Below, in pieces: positions 8,076 to 15,884 of a DNA stretch of 64,000 bases. This stretch comes from Delftia acidovorans (GTDB taxonomy: Bacteria > Pseudomonadota > Gammaproteobacteria > Burkholderiales > Burkholderiaceae_C). Position 1 is the stretch's first letter. Each line of letters starts with the position of its first letter. Location of the stretch: assembly GCA_031286585.1 (NCBI GenBank), contig JAITUC010000040.1, positions 1-64,000 on the forward strand, in the 5' to 3' direction. Below the pieces are notes generated by a model, which saw nothing but the letters and a program-made list of their open reading frames with translations, was not told the origin of the DNA and did not search any database. Both the position numbers and the translations under genes were made by a program.

Positions 8076-8131
8076 GCGAGAGAGAGACAAAAAAAGAAAG
8101 CGCGAGGAGAAGCGAGAAGAAGAGCAAAGCA

Positions 8132-8167
8132 GCGGGAGGCCCTGGCCGCAGGGCCAGGGCCTCCCGC
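8132..8167. terminator. Long hairpin between the convergent chemoreceptor and diguanylate cyclase genes
   Basis: A perfect 16-bp stem (8132-8147 with 8152-8167) closes on a 4-base loop. It sits between convergent stops (8075 and 8172) and probably ends transcription from both sides. There is no U tract on the plus side. The preceding 55 bases (8077-8131) are strikingly purine-rich (GA) on the plus strand, giving a pyrimidine run to the minus-strand transcript after the stem. Confidence 0.75.
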
Positions 8168-8171
8168 TCGA

Positions 8172-9203
8172 TCAATGCAGGGTGGAGACCCTGGCCTCGC
8201 GGCTGCGATCCATCTTCACGCGGTACATGGCGGCGTCGGCCTTTTGCAGTGCGTCGTCGGCATCGATGGAGTCGGGGCGCAGACAGACCACGCCCACGCT
8301 GGCGCCCGCGTAATCCAGCGTCTTGCCATCGGGCAGTTCGAGCTGGAAGGCCGAGGCATCGGACAGGCGCTGCTGCAGTTCACGCGCCACGTCGTCGGCC
8401 TCGCTGCCGAACAAGGGACCCACGCCGATGAAGACGAACTCGTCGCCGCCAAAGCGCGCCAGCATGTCGGCGCTGCGCAGGTGGGCGGACAGGCGTTCGC
8501 CCATGGCGCGCAGCAGCGCGTCGCCGGCCTCGTGGCCATGCTGGTCGTTGACGTTCTTGAAGCGGTCCAGGTCGATGAAGCCGACCACCACGCATTCCTG
8601 GCTGCGCGCGCACCGGGCGATGAGCCGGCCCAGTTCATCGGTGAGGCAGCGCCGGTTGGGCAGGCCGGTCAGCGGGTCCAGCAAGGCCAGCGCAGCCAGC
8701 TCCCGGTTGGTCCGGTCCAGGCTGGCGATGAGCTGCTCGCGCTCCACGCGCTCGGCAATCAGGTTGGCGAACAGGCGCAGCATGCCTTCGGCCTCGCTGC
8801 TCAGGGCCTGCGAGGACTTGCTGGCCGCGCACAGCGTGCCGTAGAGCTGGCCGTCCGAAAAACGCACGGGCGCGCTGGCGTAGGTGCGGATGCCGAGTTC
8901 ACGCGCGGCCTCGGAGTCGCCCCAGCAGGCGCCGACATCGGGGGTATACATGCGGCCTTCGTCCAGGGCGCGCTTGCACAGCGTGTCGCCCCAGGGAACG
9001 ACCAGGCCTTCGGGAATCTGCATCTCGCTGGCGTTGCGCGCGTACAGCACGCGCTGCTGTCCCTGCTCCTCATCGACGGTGGTGAGATAGGTGGACTCCA
9101 GATGCGTGCTTTCTTCCAGCATCTGCAGCAGGGGACGCGTCAACTCTTCCAGCGAGTGCGCCTGGGTCACGGACCGGGACAGGCGCTGAACAAGGGATTC
9201 CAT
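8172..9203 (-). CDS. GAF-GGDEF diguanylate cyclase
   Basis: A soluble 343-residue protein predicted to make cyclic di-GMP from GTP. An N-terminal GAF sensor domain covers about residues 10-160. The GGDEF domain (about 172-340) starts at LALLDPLTGLPNRR and has an intact GGDEF at 252-256 (RFGGDEFVF). The product-inhibition I-site RxxD is present as R243-S-A-D246, five residues before GGDEF. The enzyme is therefore predicted active and feedback-regulated. No membrane segment is present, so the input is cytosolic. It ends at the shared hairpin with the chemoreceptor and lies 151 bp downstream of a two-component system. Confidence 0.93.
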   Translation of the reverse strand: MESLVQRLSRSVTQAHSLEELTRPLLQMLEESTHLESTYLTTVDEEQGQQRVLYARNASEMQIPEGLVVPWGDTLCKRALDEGRMYTPDVGACWGDSEAARELGIRTYASAPVRFSDGQLYGTLCAASKSSQALSSEAEGMLRLFANLIAERVEREQLIASLDRTNRELAALALLDPLTGLPNRRCLTDELGRLIARCARSQECVVVGFIDLDRFKNVNDQHGHEAGDALLRAMGERLSAHLRSADMLARFGGDEFVFIGVGPLFGSEADDVARELQQRLSDASAFQLELPDGKTLDYAGASVGVVCLRPDSIDADDALQKADAAMYRVKMDRSREARVSTLH

Positions 9204-9354
9204 GCAATACCTCTCGAAATGACAACGGAAGCGCGCCGCCCGCGCATGAGGGCAGGAAGGGGCGCCAACCGCAGATTGTCACCCGGCCGCCGGGTTGCCG
9301 AGGCCATTGCACCCTCGATCTACAGGCTGATACCCACGGGCGGCGGCGCCGGTG

Positions 9355-10776
9355 TCAGTTGCCCGACACGGGCGGCCAGAAAACCTGCACGCGCAGGCCG
9401 CCCAGCGTGGGCGATCGGTCCAGCAGCAGGCGAGCGCCATGGCGCTCGGCAATGGTCTGCACGATGGCCAGGCCCAGGCCGCTGCCCTGCGATTGCGGGC
9501 CCGCAGAAGCCGAAGGCCCACGCACAAAGCGCCGCAGCACCTGCTCGCGCTCGCCTTCGGCAATGCCGGGGCCCGAGTCCTCGACCACCAGGGCACGGCC
9601 CTGCGCATCGCTGCGCCAGCCCACATCGACGCGGCCGCCCGGCGGCACGTACTTGATGGCGTTGTCCAGCAGGTTGCGCACCAGCATCTGCAGGGCCTGT
9701 GCATCGCCGGGCACGGAAAAGGACTGCTGCAGCTGGGGCGACTCGCTCACGCCCATGTCCAGGCCATGCTGCTGTGCGGCCACCGCCTGGTCCGCCAGGG
9801 CCTGCTCCACCACCTCGCGCAGATCCACGCCGGCAGGTGGCGCGCTGGCCGCATCCGGCGTCGTGCCCTGTGCCTCCTGCCTTGCCAGCGTCAGCAGTTG
9901 CTCCACCAAGCGCGTGGCGCGGTCTATGCCGGACGCCAGGCGCTGCACGGCCTCGTCATGCGCGGCCGCATCGGGCGCACGCTGCAAGGCCACCAGCTGC
10001 AGCTTGAGCGCGGCCAGCGGCGAGCGCAGCTCATGCGCCGCATCGGCCACGAACTCCTGCTGCGCCTCGAAGGCCTGGCCCACGCGCTGCAGCAGCGCAT
10101 TGAGCTCGGCCACCAGCGGGCGAACCTCGTCGGGCAGCCCTTCGGCCGGCACGGGGGCCAGGTCCTGCGGGCGGCGCGTGGCCAGCTCGCGGCGCACGCG
10201 CTGCACGGGTGCGAGCGAGCTGCGCACCACCCACCACACGGCCAGCGCCAGCACGGGGGCCAGCAAGGCAATGGGCAGCAGGCTTTGCCAGGCGGCGTCA
10301 CGCGCCAGGGTGCGGCGCACGCGCATGTCCTGCGCCACCTGGATCACCTGCGAGCGCGTCTGCAGCGAGAACACGCGGTACACCGTGCCGCGCGCGGGCA
10401 CGTCGGCAAAGCCCAGCACGGCCATCTGCGGCAGCGCGGCGCCCAGGGCGGATTCAAAGATGCGCAGGCCTTCATTGGTCCAGACCTGGACGATGAATTC
10501 GTGGTTCTCATCCTCGGGCGGCGTGCCCTGGGGCCTGCCGCGCGCATCCACCGGCAGGCCGGCGCGCAGCGCAAAGGCGGTCTGCTGCATCTGGTAGTCG
10601 AACAGGGTGTCGGTCTGCAGCAGCGCATTGCGGTAGGCCAGCAGGCCCTGCAGCAGCGCCGTGAGCACGATGGCCGCGCCCAGGAACATGAGCAGCCGCG
10701 TGCCCAATGCGCCGGGCAGGCGGCTGCGCGCCCGGGCGATAAGGGAGGAAACAAGGGAGGAAGCCGGCGCCTTCAT
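9355..10776 (-). CDS. Sensor histidine kinase, QseC-like
   Basis: A 473-residue inner-membrane kinase. TM1 (about 27-48) and TM2 (about 165-185) enclose a periplasmic sensor of about 115 residues. A HAMP-like linker (SSLAPVQRVRRELATR) leads to the HisKA box AHELRSPLAALK with the phosphoacceptor His. The HATPase has an N box (NLLDNAIKYVPPGG), G1 (VEDSGPGIA) and G2 (GSGLGLAIVQ). The ATG at 10776 overlaps the regulator's TGA in an ATGA, the usual translational coupling. The protein runs like QseC/PmrB-type kinases; the signal is unknown. It may belong to one transcript with the ABC/phosphatase fusion and roadblock genes upstream. Confidence 0.9.
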   Translation of the reverse strand: MKAPASSLVSSLIARARSRLPGALGTRLLMFLGAAIVLTALLQGLLAYRNALLQTDTLFDYQMQQTAFALRAGLPVDARGRPQGTPPEDENHEFIVQVWTNEGLRIFESALGAALPQMAVLGFADVPARGTVYRVFSLQTRSQVIQVAQDMRVRRTLARDAAWQSLLPIALLAPVLALAVWWVVRSSLAPVQRVRRELATRRPQDLAPVPAEGLPDEVRPLVAELNALLQRVGQAFEAQQEFVADAAHELRSPLAALKLQLVALQRAPDAAAHDEAVQRLASGIDRATRLVEQLLTLARQEAQGTTPDAASAPPAGVDLREVVEQALADQAVAAQQHGLDMGVSESPQLQQSFSVPGDAQALQMLVRNLLDNAIKYVPPGGRVDVGWRSDAQGRALVVEDSGPGIAEGEREQVLRRFVRGPSASAGPQSQGSGLGLAIVQTIAERHGARLLLDRSPTLGGLRVQVFWPPVSGN

Positions 10777-11447
10777 GGCTTGGGCACCATGTAGCCTACG
10801 CCGCGCACATTGAGGATCAGCCCCGCGCCCAGCTTCTTGCGCAGGCCGTGGATGTAGACCTCGATGGCGTTGCTGCTGACCTCGTCGCCCCAGCCGTAGA
10901 GCTTGTCCTCGATCTGCTGGCGCGACAGCGTGCTGCCCGGGCGTGCCAGCAGCGTCTCCAGCACCGCCCATTCGCGGCCCGAGAGCACCACGTCGCGGCC
11001 ATCGACGCTGGCCTCGCGCGTGGCGGGGTTCAGCCGCACGCCCTCGCGCTCGTACAGCGGGTCGGAGCCGCCCGCGGCTCGCCGCGCCAGCGCGCGCAGC
11101 CGCGCGAGCAGCTCGTCCAGGTCATAGGGTTTGACCACGTAGTCATCGGCCCCCGCATCCAGCCCCGCAATGCGGTCGCGCACGGCATCGCGCGCCGTGG
11201 CCACCAGCACCGGCGTGCGGTCGCGGCGCCCGCGCAGGCGGCGCAGCACCTGCAGGCCATCCTGGCCCGGCAGGCCCAGGTCCAGCAGCACCATGTCATA
11301 GCCATGGCCGCCACCCGGGCCGGGGCACAGGGCCGCATCGGCCTGCAGGCCGTCACGGGCCCAGTCCACCGCATGGCCCTCGCCGCGCAGCAGGGTCTGC
11401 ACGGCCTCGCCGATCATGGCGTCGTCTTCGACAAGCAATATCCGCAT
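10773..11447 (-). CDS. OmpR-family response regulator, QseB-like
   Basis: A 224-residue DNA-binding regulator. The receiver domain has the acidic pair in LLVEDDAM and phosphoacceptor D56 (MVLLDLGLPG). A glycine-rich CPGPGGGHG insertion sits just before the D56 strand and is not in QseB from memory. The winged-helix DNA-binding domain (about 125-222) contains LYGWGDEVSSNAIEVYIHGLRKKLG, a close match to the QseB/PmrA signature. Partner kinase overlaps downstream by ATGA. The roadblock-like gene ends 28 bp upstream on the same strand. Targets are unknown; direct repeats upstream of the nearby htrA gene are one possible site. Confidence 0.92.
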   Translation of the reverse strand: MRILLVEDDAMIGEAVQTLLRGEGHAVDWARDGLQADAALCPGPGGGHGYDMVLLDLGLPGQDGLQVLRRLRGRRDRTPVLVATARDAVRDRIAGLDAGADDYVVKPYDLDELLARLRALARRAAGGSDPLYEREGVRLNPATREASVDGRDVVLSGREWAVLETLLARPGSTLSRQQIEDKLYGWGDEVSSNAIEVYIHGLRKKLGAGLILNVRGVGYMVPKP

Positions 11448-11475
11448 GGCATGAGGATAGCCCGCCGCGCGATGG

Positions 11476-11880
11476 CTACACCGCCGCCTCGATGCGCGGC
11501 ATGGCCATGCGGGCTTTGGTCAAGGCCATGCCCAGGTTGGCGGTGCGGCGGCAGACGAAGACGGCCACGTAGTCGGGCATGAGCTTACCGCGCAGGAAGA
11601 CGTGGATGAGGTTGTCGCTGTTGACGATGAGCTCCTGGAAGTAGTGGTGGCCGTCGTCCTTGAGGCCGCGCGACTTCTTGAACAGGCTCTCGATCATCGA
11701 GACATTGGGGCCGTTGAACAGGTCGGCCGTGGCAGCGGCCACCAGGTCGATGACTTCGCGCGGATGCGAGTCCACCGTGCGGATGGCCAGCAGCATGCCG
11801 GAGGCGGCATCCACGTAGCCGATGGCCAGGCACTCGGGCACGGACCCGGCCACCTCGCTCAAAACGTTATCCAGGCTCAT
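11476..11880 (-). CDS. Roadblock/LC7-like small protein
   Basis: A 134-residue soluble protein, alpha/beta, without signal or membrane segment. The start (MSLDNVLSEVAGSVPECLAIGYVDAASGMLLA) and the end (RTANLGMALTKARMAM) have the strand-turn-strand and final helix pattern of roadblock/LC7 proteins, which act as small dimeric regulators of GTPases and signalling in bacteria such as the Mgl system. The match is by pattern only. It sits 36 bp after the ABC-ATPase/phosphatase fusion and 28 bp before the response regulator, all on one strand, so a shared transcript and function are plausible. Confidence 0.6.
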   Translation of the reverse strand: MSLDNVLSEVAGSVPECLAIGYVDAASGMLLAIRTVDSHPREVIDLVAAATADLFNGPNVSMIESLFKKSRGLKDDGHHYFQELIVNSDNLIHVFLRGKLMPDYVAVFVCRRTANLGMALTKARMAMPRIEAAV

Positions 11881-11916
11881 TGAAGCTTTCCTTTTTTTGT
11901 GAATGGATGTGATCGG

Positions 11917-13458
11917 TCAGCCCATCTTCAGCAGCAGTGCCACTTCGTACGCGTAGAGCAGGTCCTCCTGGGCCTGGGACTGCACGTACTGGGCGTCGAT
12001 GAGGCGCACGCGGCGCAGCGCCTCGTCGGCGGTGAGGCCCTCGCGCACCAGCCATGCGGCCAGCACCGTGCCCGTGCGGCCCAGGCCCGCCAGGCAGTGC
12101 ACGGCCAGCACCTCGCCCGCGCGCAGCATGGCCGACATGCGCGCCAGCAGCATCTGGATCTGGGCCACCGTGGGTGATTCGTGGTCGCGCACGGGCAGGT
12201 GCAGGTTGCGCAGGCCGTGCCGCTGCAGCGGCTCTTGCGGCAGGTCGTTTTCGGTCAGCGTGATCAGCACGGTGACACCGCAGCCGCGCAGGGCCTTCAG
12301 GTCAAAGTCCATGGACTGCACCACGCCGGGCTGCGGCGCACCGGCCAGCCGGCCTGGCACCAGCCAGGCAAAACCGTTGGGGCCGCGGCTGGCGGGCACG
12401 GCCTGCGGGTCGGCGGCCAGCGGCTGCCAGTCCACCAGCACGGCAGGGTTGACGGCGCGCGGGCGGGCCGGTGCGGCGGGAGCCGGCACAGGACCGGGCG
12501 GTTCGGCGGGGGTCGGCGCGGGCGCAGATATTGGCGCAGATATTGGTGCAGGCACGTGTGCGGATACCGGTGCAGGCGAAGGTTCAGAGGCAGGCCCGGC
12601 GGCCGGTCCATCGGGCAGAAACTCGGAGATCGCGGCCAGGGCCGCTGCAGGCAGGGGCGGCGGCAGGGGCGCGCCCTCCTCCAGGTCTTCGGCCCGCGCA
12701 TCGGGCGAGGCCACGGCACAGCTGCCGGTGCGCACGAACTGCTGGCCCGCCAGGGACAGCGGCGCGCGCAGAAAGGCTTCCATGGATTGCGCCTCGGCGA
12801 TGCGGCCGCCCGCCAGCAGCAGCATGTCCTGGGCCACGGCCTGCGCGTGCTGCTGCTGGTGCGTGCTCATCAGCACGGCCGTGCGCTGCGCCACCTGGCG
12901 CAGCAGCTCCAGCAGCGCAAAGGCCTCGTAGCCCTCCAGCTCGGCCGTGGGCTCGTCCACCATCAGCAGCGCCGGCTCGGCCAGCGCCTCGCGCAGGATG
13001 GCCACGGCCCGCTGCTGCACGGGGGACAGCTGCAGCGCCGGCTGGTCGAACATCAGCGCAAGCTCGGGGAAGCCAAAGGCCTGCACCTGGGCGCGGCACC
13101 AGTCGCGCAACTCATGCGGCACCAGCTTGAGACGGGGGCGCGCCAGCTCCACGATGGCATCGAAGGTGCTGGCCATCATCAGCCTGGCCTGCTGCTGCAC
13201 CAGGCGCGGCGCCTGCATGCCGCTGGTCCATGGCTGGCCCGCGTAGCGCGTGCTGCCCCAGCGGCGAAAACGGGGGTTGGCGGCATTGAGATCGGCCAGC
13301 GTGCGCAGCAGGGTGGATTTGCCCGATCCCGAAGGCCCCAGCAGAACGGTGACGCCACGGGCGGGCAGTGCGAAGTCCACCTCAGCCAGGATGACGCGCG
13401 CACCGAACGATGCGCCCAAACCCGCCACCTGCAAGCTGTAGTCCTGATTCAAAGCCAT
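11917..13458 (-). CDS. ABC-type ATPase fused to a dual-specificity/tyrosine phosphatase
   Basis: A 513-residue protein with two catalytic modules. The N-terminal ABC ATPase has Walker A GPSGSGKS (41-48), Walker B LLMVDEP (164-170) and a switch His (H200), but the signature is LSPVQ (144-148) rather than LSGGQ. A Pro/Ala-rich linker spans about 260-335. The C-terminal domain is a Cys-phosphatase with the loop HCLAGLGR (454-461; C455 nucleophile, R461) and a likely general acid D425. No membrane helix is present. No permease gene is nearby. The ATPase half resembles PstB/PhnL-type subunits. I know of no characterised fusion of this kind. It heads a minus-strand run: fusion, roadblock-like protein, response regulator, kinase. 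Confidence 0.85.
   Translation of the reverse strand: MALNQDYSLQVAGLGASFGARVILAEVDFALPARGVTVLLGPSGSGKSTLLRTLADLNAANPRFRRWGSTRYAGQPWTSGMQAPRLVQQQARLMMASTFDAIVELARPRLKLVPHELRDWCRAQVQAFGFPELALMFDQPALQLSPVQQRAVAILREALAEPALLMVDEPTAELEGYEAFALLELLRQVAQRTAVLMSTHQQQHAQAVAQDMLLLAGGRIAEAQSMEAFLRAPLSLAGQQFVRTGSCAVASPDARAEDLEEGAPLPPPLPAAALAAISEFLPDGPAAGPASEPSPAPVSAHVPAPISAPISAPAPTPAEPPGPVPAPAAPARPRAVNPAVLVDWQPLAADPQAVPASRGPNGFAWLVPGRLAGAPQPGVVQSMDFDLKALRGCGVTVLITLTENDLPQEPLQRHGLRNLHLPVRDHESPTVAQIQMLLARMSAMLRAGEVLAVHCLAGLGRTGTVLAAWLVREGLTADEALRRVRLIDAQYVQSQAQEDLLYAYEVALLLKMG
12521..12544. repeat. Exact 12-bp tandem duplication in the fusion-protein linker
   Basis: GGCGCAGATATT occurs twice back to back, coding for the repeated Ala-Pro-Ile-Ser unit in the Pro/Ala-rich linker of the ABC-ATPase/phosphatase protein. 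It suggests linker length changes by slippage. Confidence 0.7.
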
Positions 13459-13760
13459 GCCTTTCCTGTGATGCGTTGCGCCCCCAGGGGCCGTATTCCG
13501 TGAATCAAGACGGCCAGCGCCCGCCTCGATGGGCCGGCAGTCTAAGCGGTTTCCCTTACATCAATCCGTCACAAAAAGAAACATTACTAACGCAAACGGG
13601 CGTCATTTCACACGATACAACCATCACATTGGCGTACGAATCCTTGGACCGCTGGCATTTTTCTCTGGGTTTCCCCAAAGCGATAGCCCCGGCGCATTCA
13701 CGCCGGGGCCGTGCGATCAATCAAGTGTGTGGATGCTTCTGGTCCCTTACCTCCTTTCAC
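13459..13760. other. Intergenic region between the fusion gene and htrA
   Basis: These 302 bases contain no supportable gene. The right part carries the hairpin at 13686-13709 after htrA. The part from about 13550 to 13680 is less GC-rich and should hold the promoter of the fusion-gene run, but I cannot fix a -35/-10 pair. Confidence 0.6.
13686..13709 (-). terminator. Hairpin terminator after htrA
   Basis: Perfect 9-bp stem GCCCCGGCG/CGCCGGGGC with a 6-base loop, about 50 bases past the htrA stop codon. On the minus strand it is followed by TATCGCTTT, only a weak T tract. Confidence 0.6.
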
Positions 13761-15323
13761 TTACCCGAGACGTACGGGGACAAAGATCCTGTTGCCATCG
13801 CGCCAGATCAACACGGCCACGGTCTTGCCGGCCTTGGCCATGGCGGCGCGCACGGCCTCGATATCACCGGCAGGCGTGCCGTTGATGGACAGCAGCACAT
13901 CGCCCTGGGTGATGCCGGCCTCGGCGGCCGGGCCTGCGGCGTCGGCCACGACCAGGCCGTCCTTCACGCCGATCTGCTGCTTTTCCTCGGGCTGCAGCGG
14001 GCGCAGCGCCAGGCCCAGCTTGCCGTTGCCGGCATCGGGCTTGTCCTTGGCCACCTTGGCGGCCTTGTCGCTGGCATCGCCCAGCACGGCATTCAGGGTA
14101 CGGGCCTCGCCGTTGCGCCAGATCTCCAGCGCTACCTTCTGGCCCGGCAGCGCCTGGCCCACATAGGCCGGCAGATCGCCCGAGCCGATGATGGGCTGGC
14201 CATCGATCTTGCGCACCACGTCACCGGGCTCCAGGCCTGCCTTGGCGGCGGGGCCGCTCTTGTCGACGCTGGACACCAGGGCGCCTTCGGGACGGTCGAG
14301 CTTGAAGGAGTCGGCAAAGGCCTGGTTCACCTCCTGCACGGCCACGCCCAGCCGTGCATGCTGCACCTTGCCCGTGGCCACGATCTGCTGCTGCACGCGC
14401 GTGGCCACTTCGATGGGAATGGCGAAGGACACGCCCTGGTAGCCGCCCGAGCGCGAGTAGATCTGGCTGTTGATGCCCACCACCTCGCCGCGTGCGTTGA
14501 ACAGCGGGCCGCCCGAGTTGCCGGGGTTGATGGCCACGTCGGTCTGCAGGAAGGGCACGAAGGAGTCGTCAGGCAGGGTGCGGCCCTTGGCGCTGACCAC
14601 GCCGGCCGTCACGCTGCTCTCGAAACCGAAGGGCGAGCCGATGGCCAGCACCCAGTCGCCCACGCGCAGGTCGGCCGTCTTGCCCAGCGATACGGTGGGC
14701 AGGTTCTTCGCCTCGATGCGCAGCACGGCCACGTCGGTCTTGGGATCGGCGCCCAGCACCTTGGCGCTGAACTCGCGCCGGTCGGTCAGCTTGACGGTGA
14801 CTTCCTTGGCGCCGCGCACCACATGGGCGTTGGTCAGGATCAGGCCGTCGCTGGAGACGATGAAGCCCGAGCCCTCGCCACGCATGGGCACATCGCGCTG
14901 CGGCTGGGGCTGGCCCATGCCCGGCATGCCCGGCATGCCGGGCACGCCGAAGCGGCGGAAGAATTCAAAGAACGGATCGTTGGGGTCCATGCCCTGCAGG
15001 CCCTGACCTTGGCCCTGGCCCTGCCGTGCGGCGGCCTCGTCGCCGTCCTCGCCCATGGCACGCGAGCTGCCGACCACGCTGATGTTGACCACGGCCGCGC
15101 CGTTGCGCGCCGTGATGTCGGCAAAGTTGGGAGCCACCACGGCACCGGCCGCAGAGGCGGGGGAAGCAGGCTGTGCTGCGGGCGCGAACAGCGACGTGGC
15201 CGCCCGCGCATCGCCATGCACCGCACCGACCAGACCGGCGCCCGTGGCGCCCAGGGCGCCGATGGCACCTGCGGCCACCAGGGCCAGCACCAGACGGCGG
15301 GGAGTGGACAGAATCTTGTTCAT
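13761..15323 (-). CDS. degP: Periplasmic serine endoprotease DegP/HtrA family
   Basis: A 520-residue protease/chaperone for misfolded envelope proteins. A signal peptide or anchor covers residues 1-42. The catalytic triad is H167 (LTNAHVV), D197 (KTDVAVLRI) and S270 (NPGNSGGP). Two PDZ domains follow at about 300-390 and 420-515. The Q-linker has a short (QG) repeat at 101-108 and a PGMPGMPGMG stretch before the protease domain. Length and domain order fit DegP/DegQ/MucD. The start follows GAGGAAAGG. The leader contains a small hairpin and an 11-bp-phased direct repeat (15386-15401) that could bind an OmpR-type regulator. Which Do paralogue it is cannot be decided here. Confidence 0.93.
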   Translation of the reverse strand: MNKILSTPRRLVLALVAAGAIGALGATGAGLVGAVHGDARAATSLFAPAAQPASPASAAGAVVAPNFADITARNGAAVVNISVVGSSRAMGEDGDEAAARQGQGQGQGLQGMDPNDPFFEFFRRFGVPGMPGMPGMGQPQPQRDVPMRGEGSGFIVSSDGLILTNAHVVRGAKEVTVKLTDRREFSAKVLGADPKTDVAVLRIEAKNLPTVSLGKTADLRVGDWVLAIGSPFGFESSVTAGVVSAKGRTLPDDSFVPFLQTDVAINPGNSGGPLFNARGEVVGINSQIYSRSGGYQGVSFAIPIEVATRVQQQIVATGKVQHARLGVAVQEVNQAFADSFKLDRPEGALVSSVDKSGPAAKAGLEPGDVVRKIDGQPIIGSGDLPAYVGQALPGQKVALEIWRNGEARTLNAVLGDASDKAAKVAKDKPDAGNGKLGLALRPLQPEEKQQIGVKDGLVVADAAGPAAEAGITQGDVLLSINGTPAGDIEAVRAAMAKAGKTVAVLIWRDGNRIFVPVRLG

Positions 15324-15385
15324 CGCAGACCTTTCCTCAAAAGCAGCGTTCCTTGCTGCGTTGAGGAGAAGTCTGAAGGGAGAGA

Positions 15386-15401
15386 CTTAGGCGAGGCTTA
15401 G
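15386..15401. promoter_or_regulatory. Direct repeat upstream of htrA, candidate OmpR-type regulator site
   Basis: CTTAG occurs at 15386-15390 and 15397-15401, one helical turn apart, about 65-80 bp upstream of the htrA start. OmpR-family regulators bind such phased direct repeats, and one is encoded 4 kb away. The assignment is speculative. Confidence 0.3.
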
Positions 15402-15438
15402 ACCCCTCGCCGGCCCGCAGAAATCACATCAGAGCCCG

Positions 15439-15807
15439 TCAGATCAGCGCCAGCACCTTCTCCGGCGGCCGGCACAGCGCCGCGCCCCTGGGGGTGACGA
15501 CGATGGGGCGGTTGAGCAGCACCGGGTGCGCGGCCACGGCGGCGATGAGCTGCTTATCGCTGACGGATGCATCGCCCAGGCCCAGCTCGGCGAAGACGGC
15601 TTCCTTGCTGCGCAGCAGGTCGCGCACGGGCACGCCCAGCTGCTGCACCAGGGCCTGGAGCCGGGCGGCGTCCAGCGGGTGGGCGATGTAGTCCACGATG
15701 GTGGGCTCGATGCCGTTGTCGCGCAGCAGTGCCAGCGCGCCGCGCGAGTTGCTGCAGCGGTTGTTGTGGTAGATGGTGATGTCGGTGCGGGGTGCGGTGG
15801 TGTTCAT
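15439..15807 (-). CDS. arsC: Arsenate reductase, glutaredoxin-coupled (ArsC)
   Basis: A 122-residue cytosolic enzyme reducing arsenate to arsenite with glutathione and glutaredoxin. The catalytic Cys is C18 in YHNNRCSNSR, and the three arginines of the family are present in LLRSKE, NRPIVVTP and LCRPPE. The whole chain aligns with the plasmid-type E. coli ArsC from memory. No arsR, arsB or acr3 gene is adjacent, so it may be a stand-alone or YffB-like housekeeping copy, although the arginines favour a true ArsC. It lies just upstream of htrA on the same strand, with 115 bp between them. Confidence 0.88.
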   Translation of the reverse strand: MNTTAPRTDITIYHNNRCSNSRGALALLRDNGIEPTIVDYIAHPLDAARLQALVQQLGVPVRDLLRSKEAVFAELGLGDASVSDKQLIAAVAAHPVLLNRPIVVTPRGAALCRPPEKVLALI

Positions 15808-15820
15808 GGGCCGCAGTGTA

Positions 15821-15862
15821 GGGGCGCCCGGCGAGGGGCGCCCGGCTAGGGGCGCCCGGCCA
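15821..15862. repeat. Three tandem copies of a 14-bp GC-rich repeat
   Basis: The unit GGGGCGCCCGGCNA occurs three times in a row (15821-15834, 15835-15848, 15849-15862), differing only at the 13th base (G, T, C). Each unit contains the palindrome GGGCGCCC. It lies in the gap between the deaminase stop and the arsC start. Confidence 0.9.
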
Positions 15863-15884
15863 GGGCCGGACGCCTGCGCCTATC

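Noticed and set aside
11917..13458. ABC-phosphatase as a simple importer ATPase
   Set aside because: No permease or binding protein is adjacent, the signature motif is altered, and the second half is a phosphatase.
15439..15807. An ars resistance operon
   Set aside because: Only arsC is present; no arsR, arsB or acr3 gene is adjacent.
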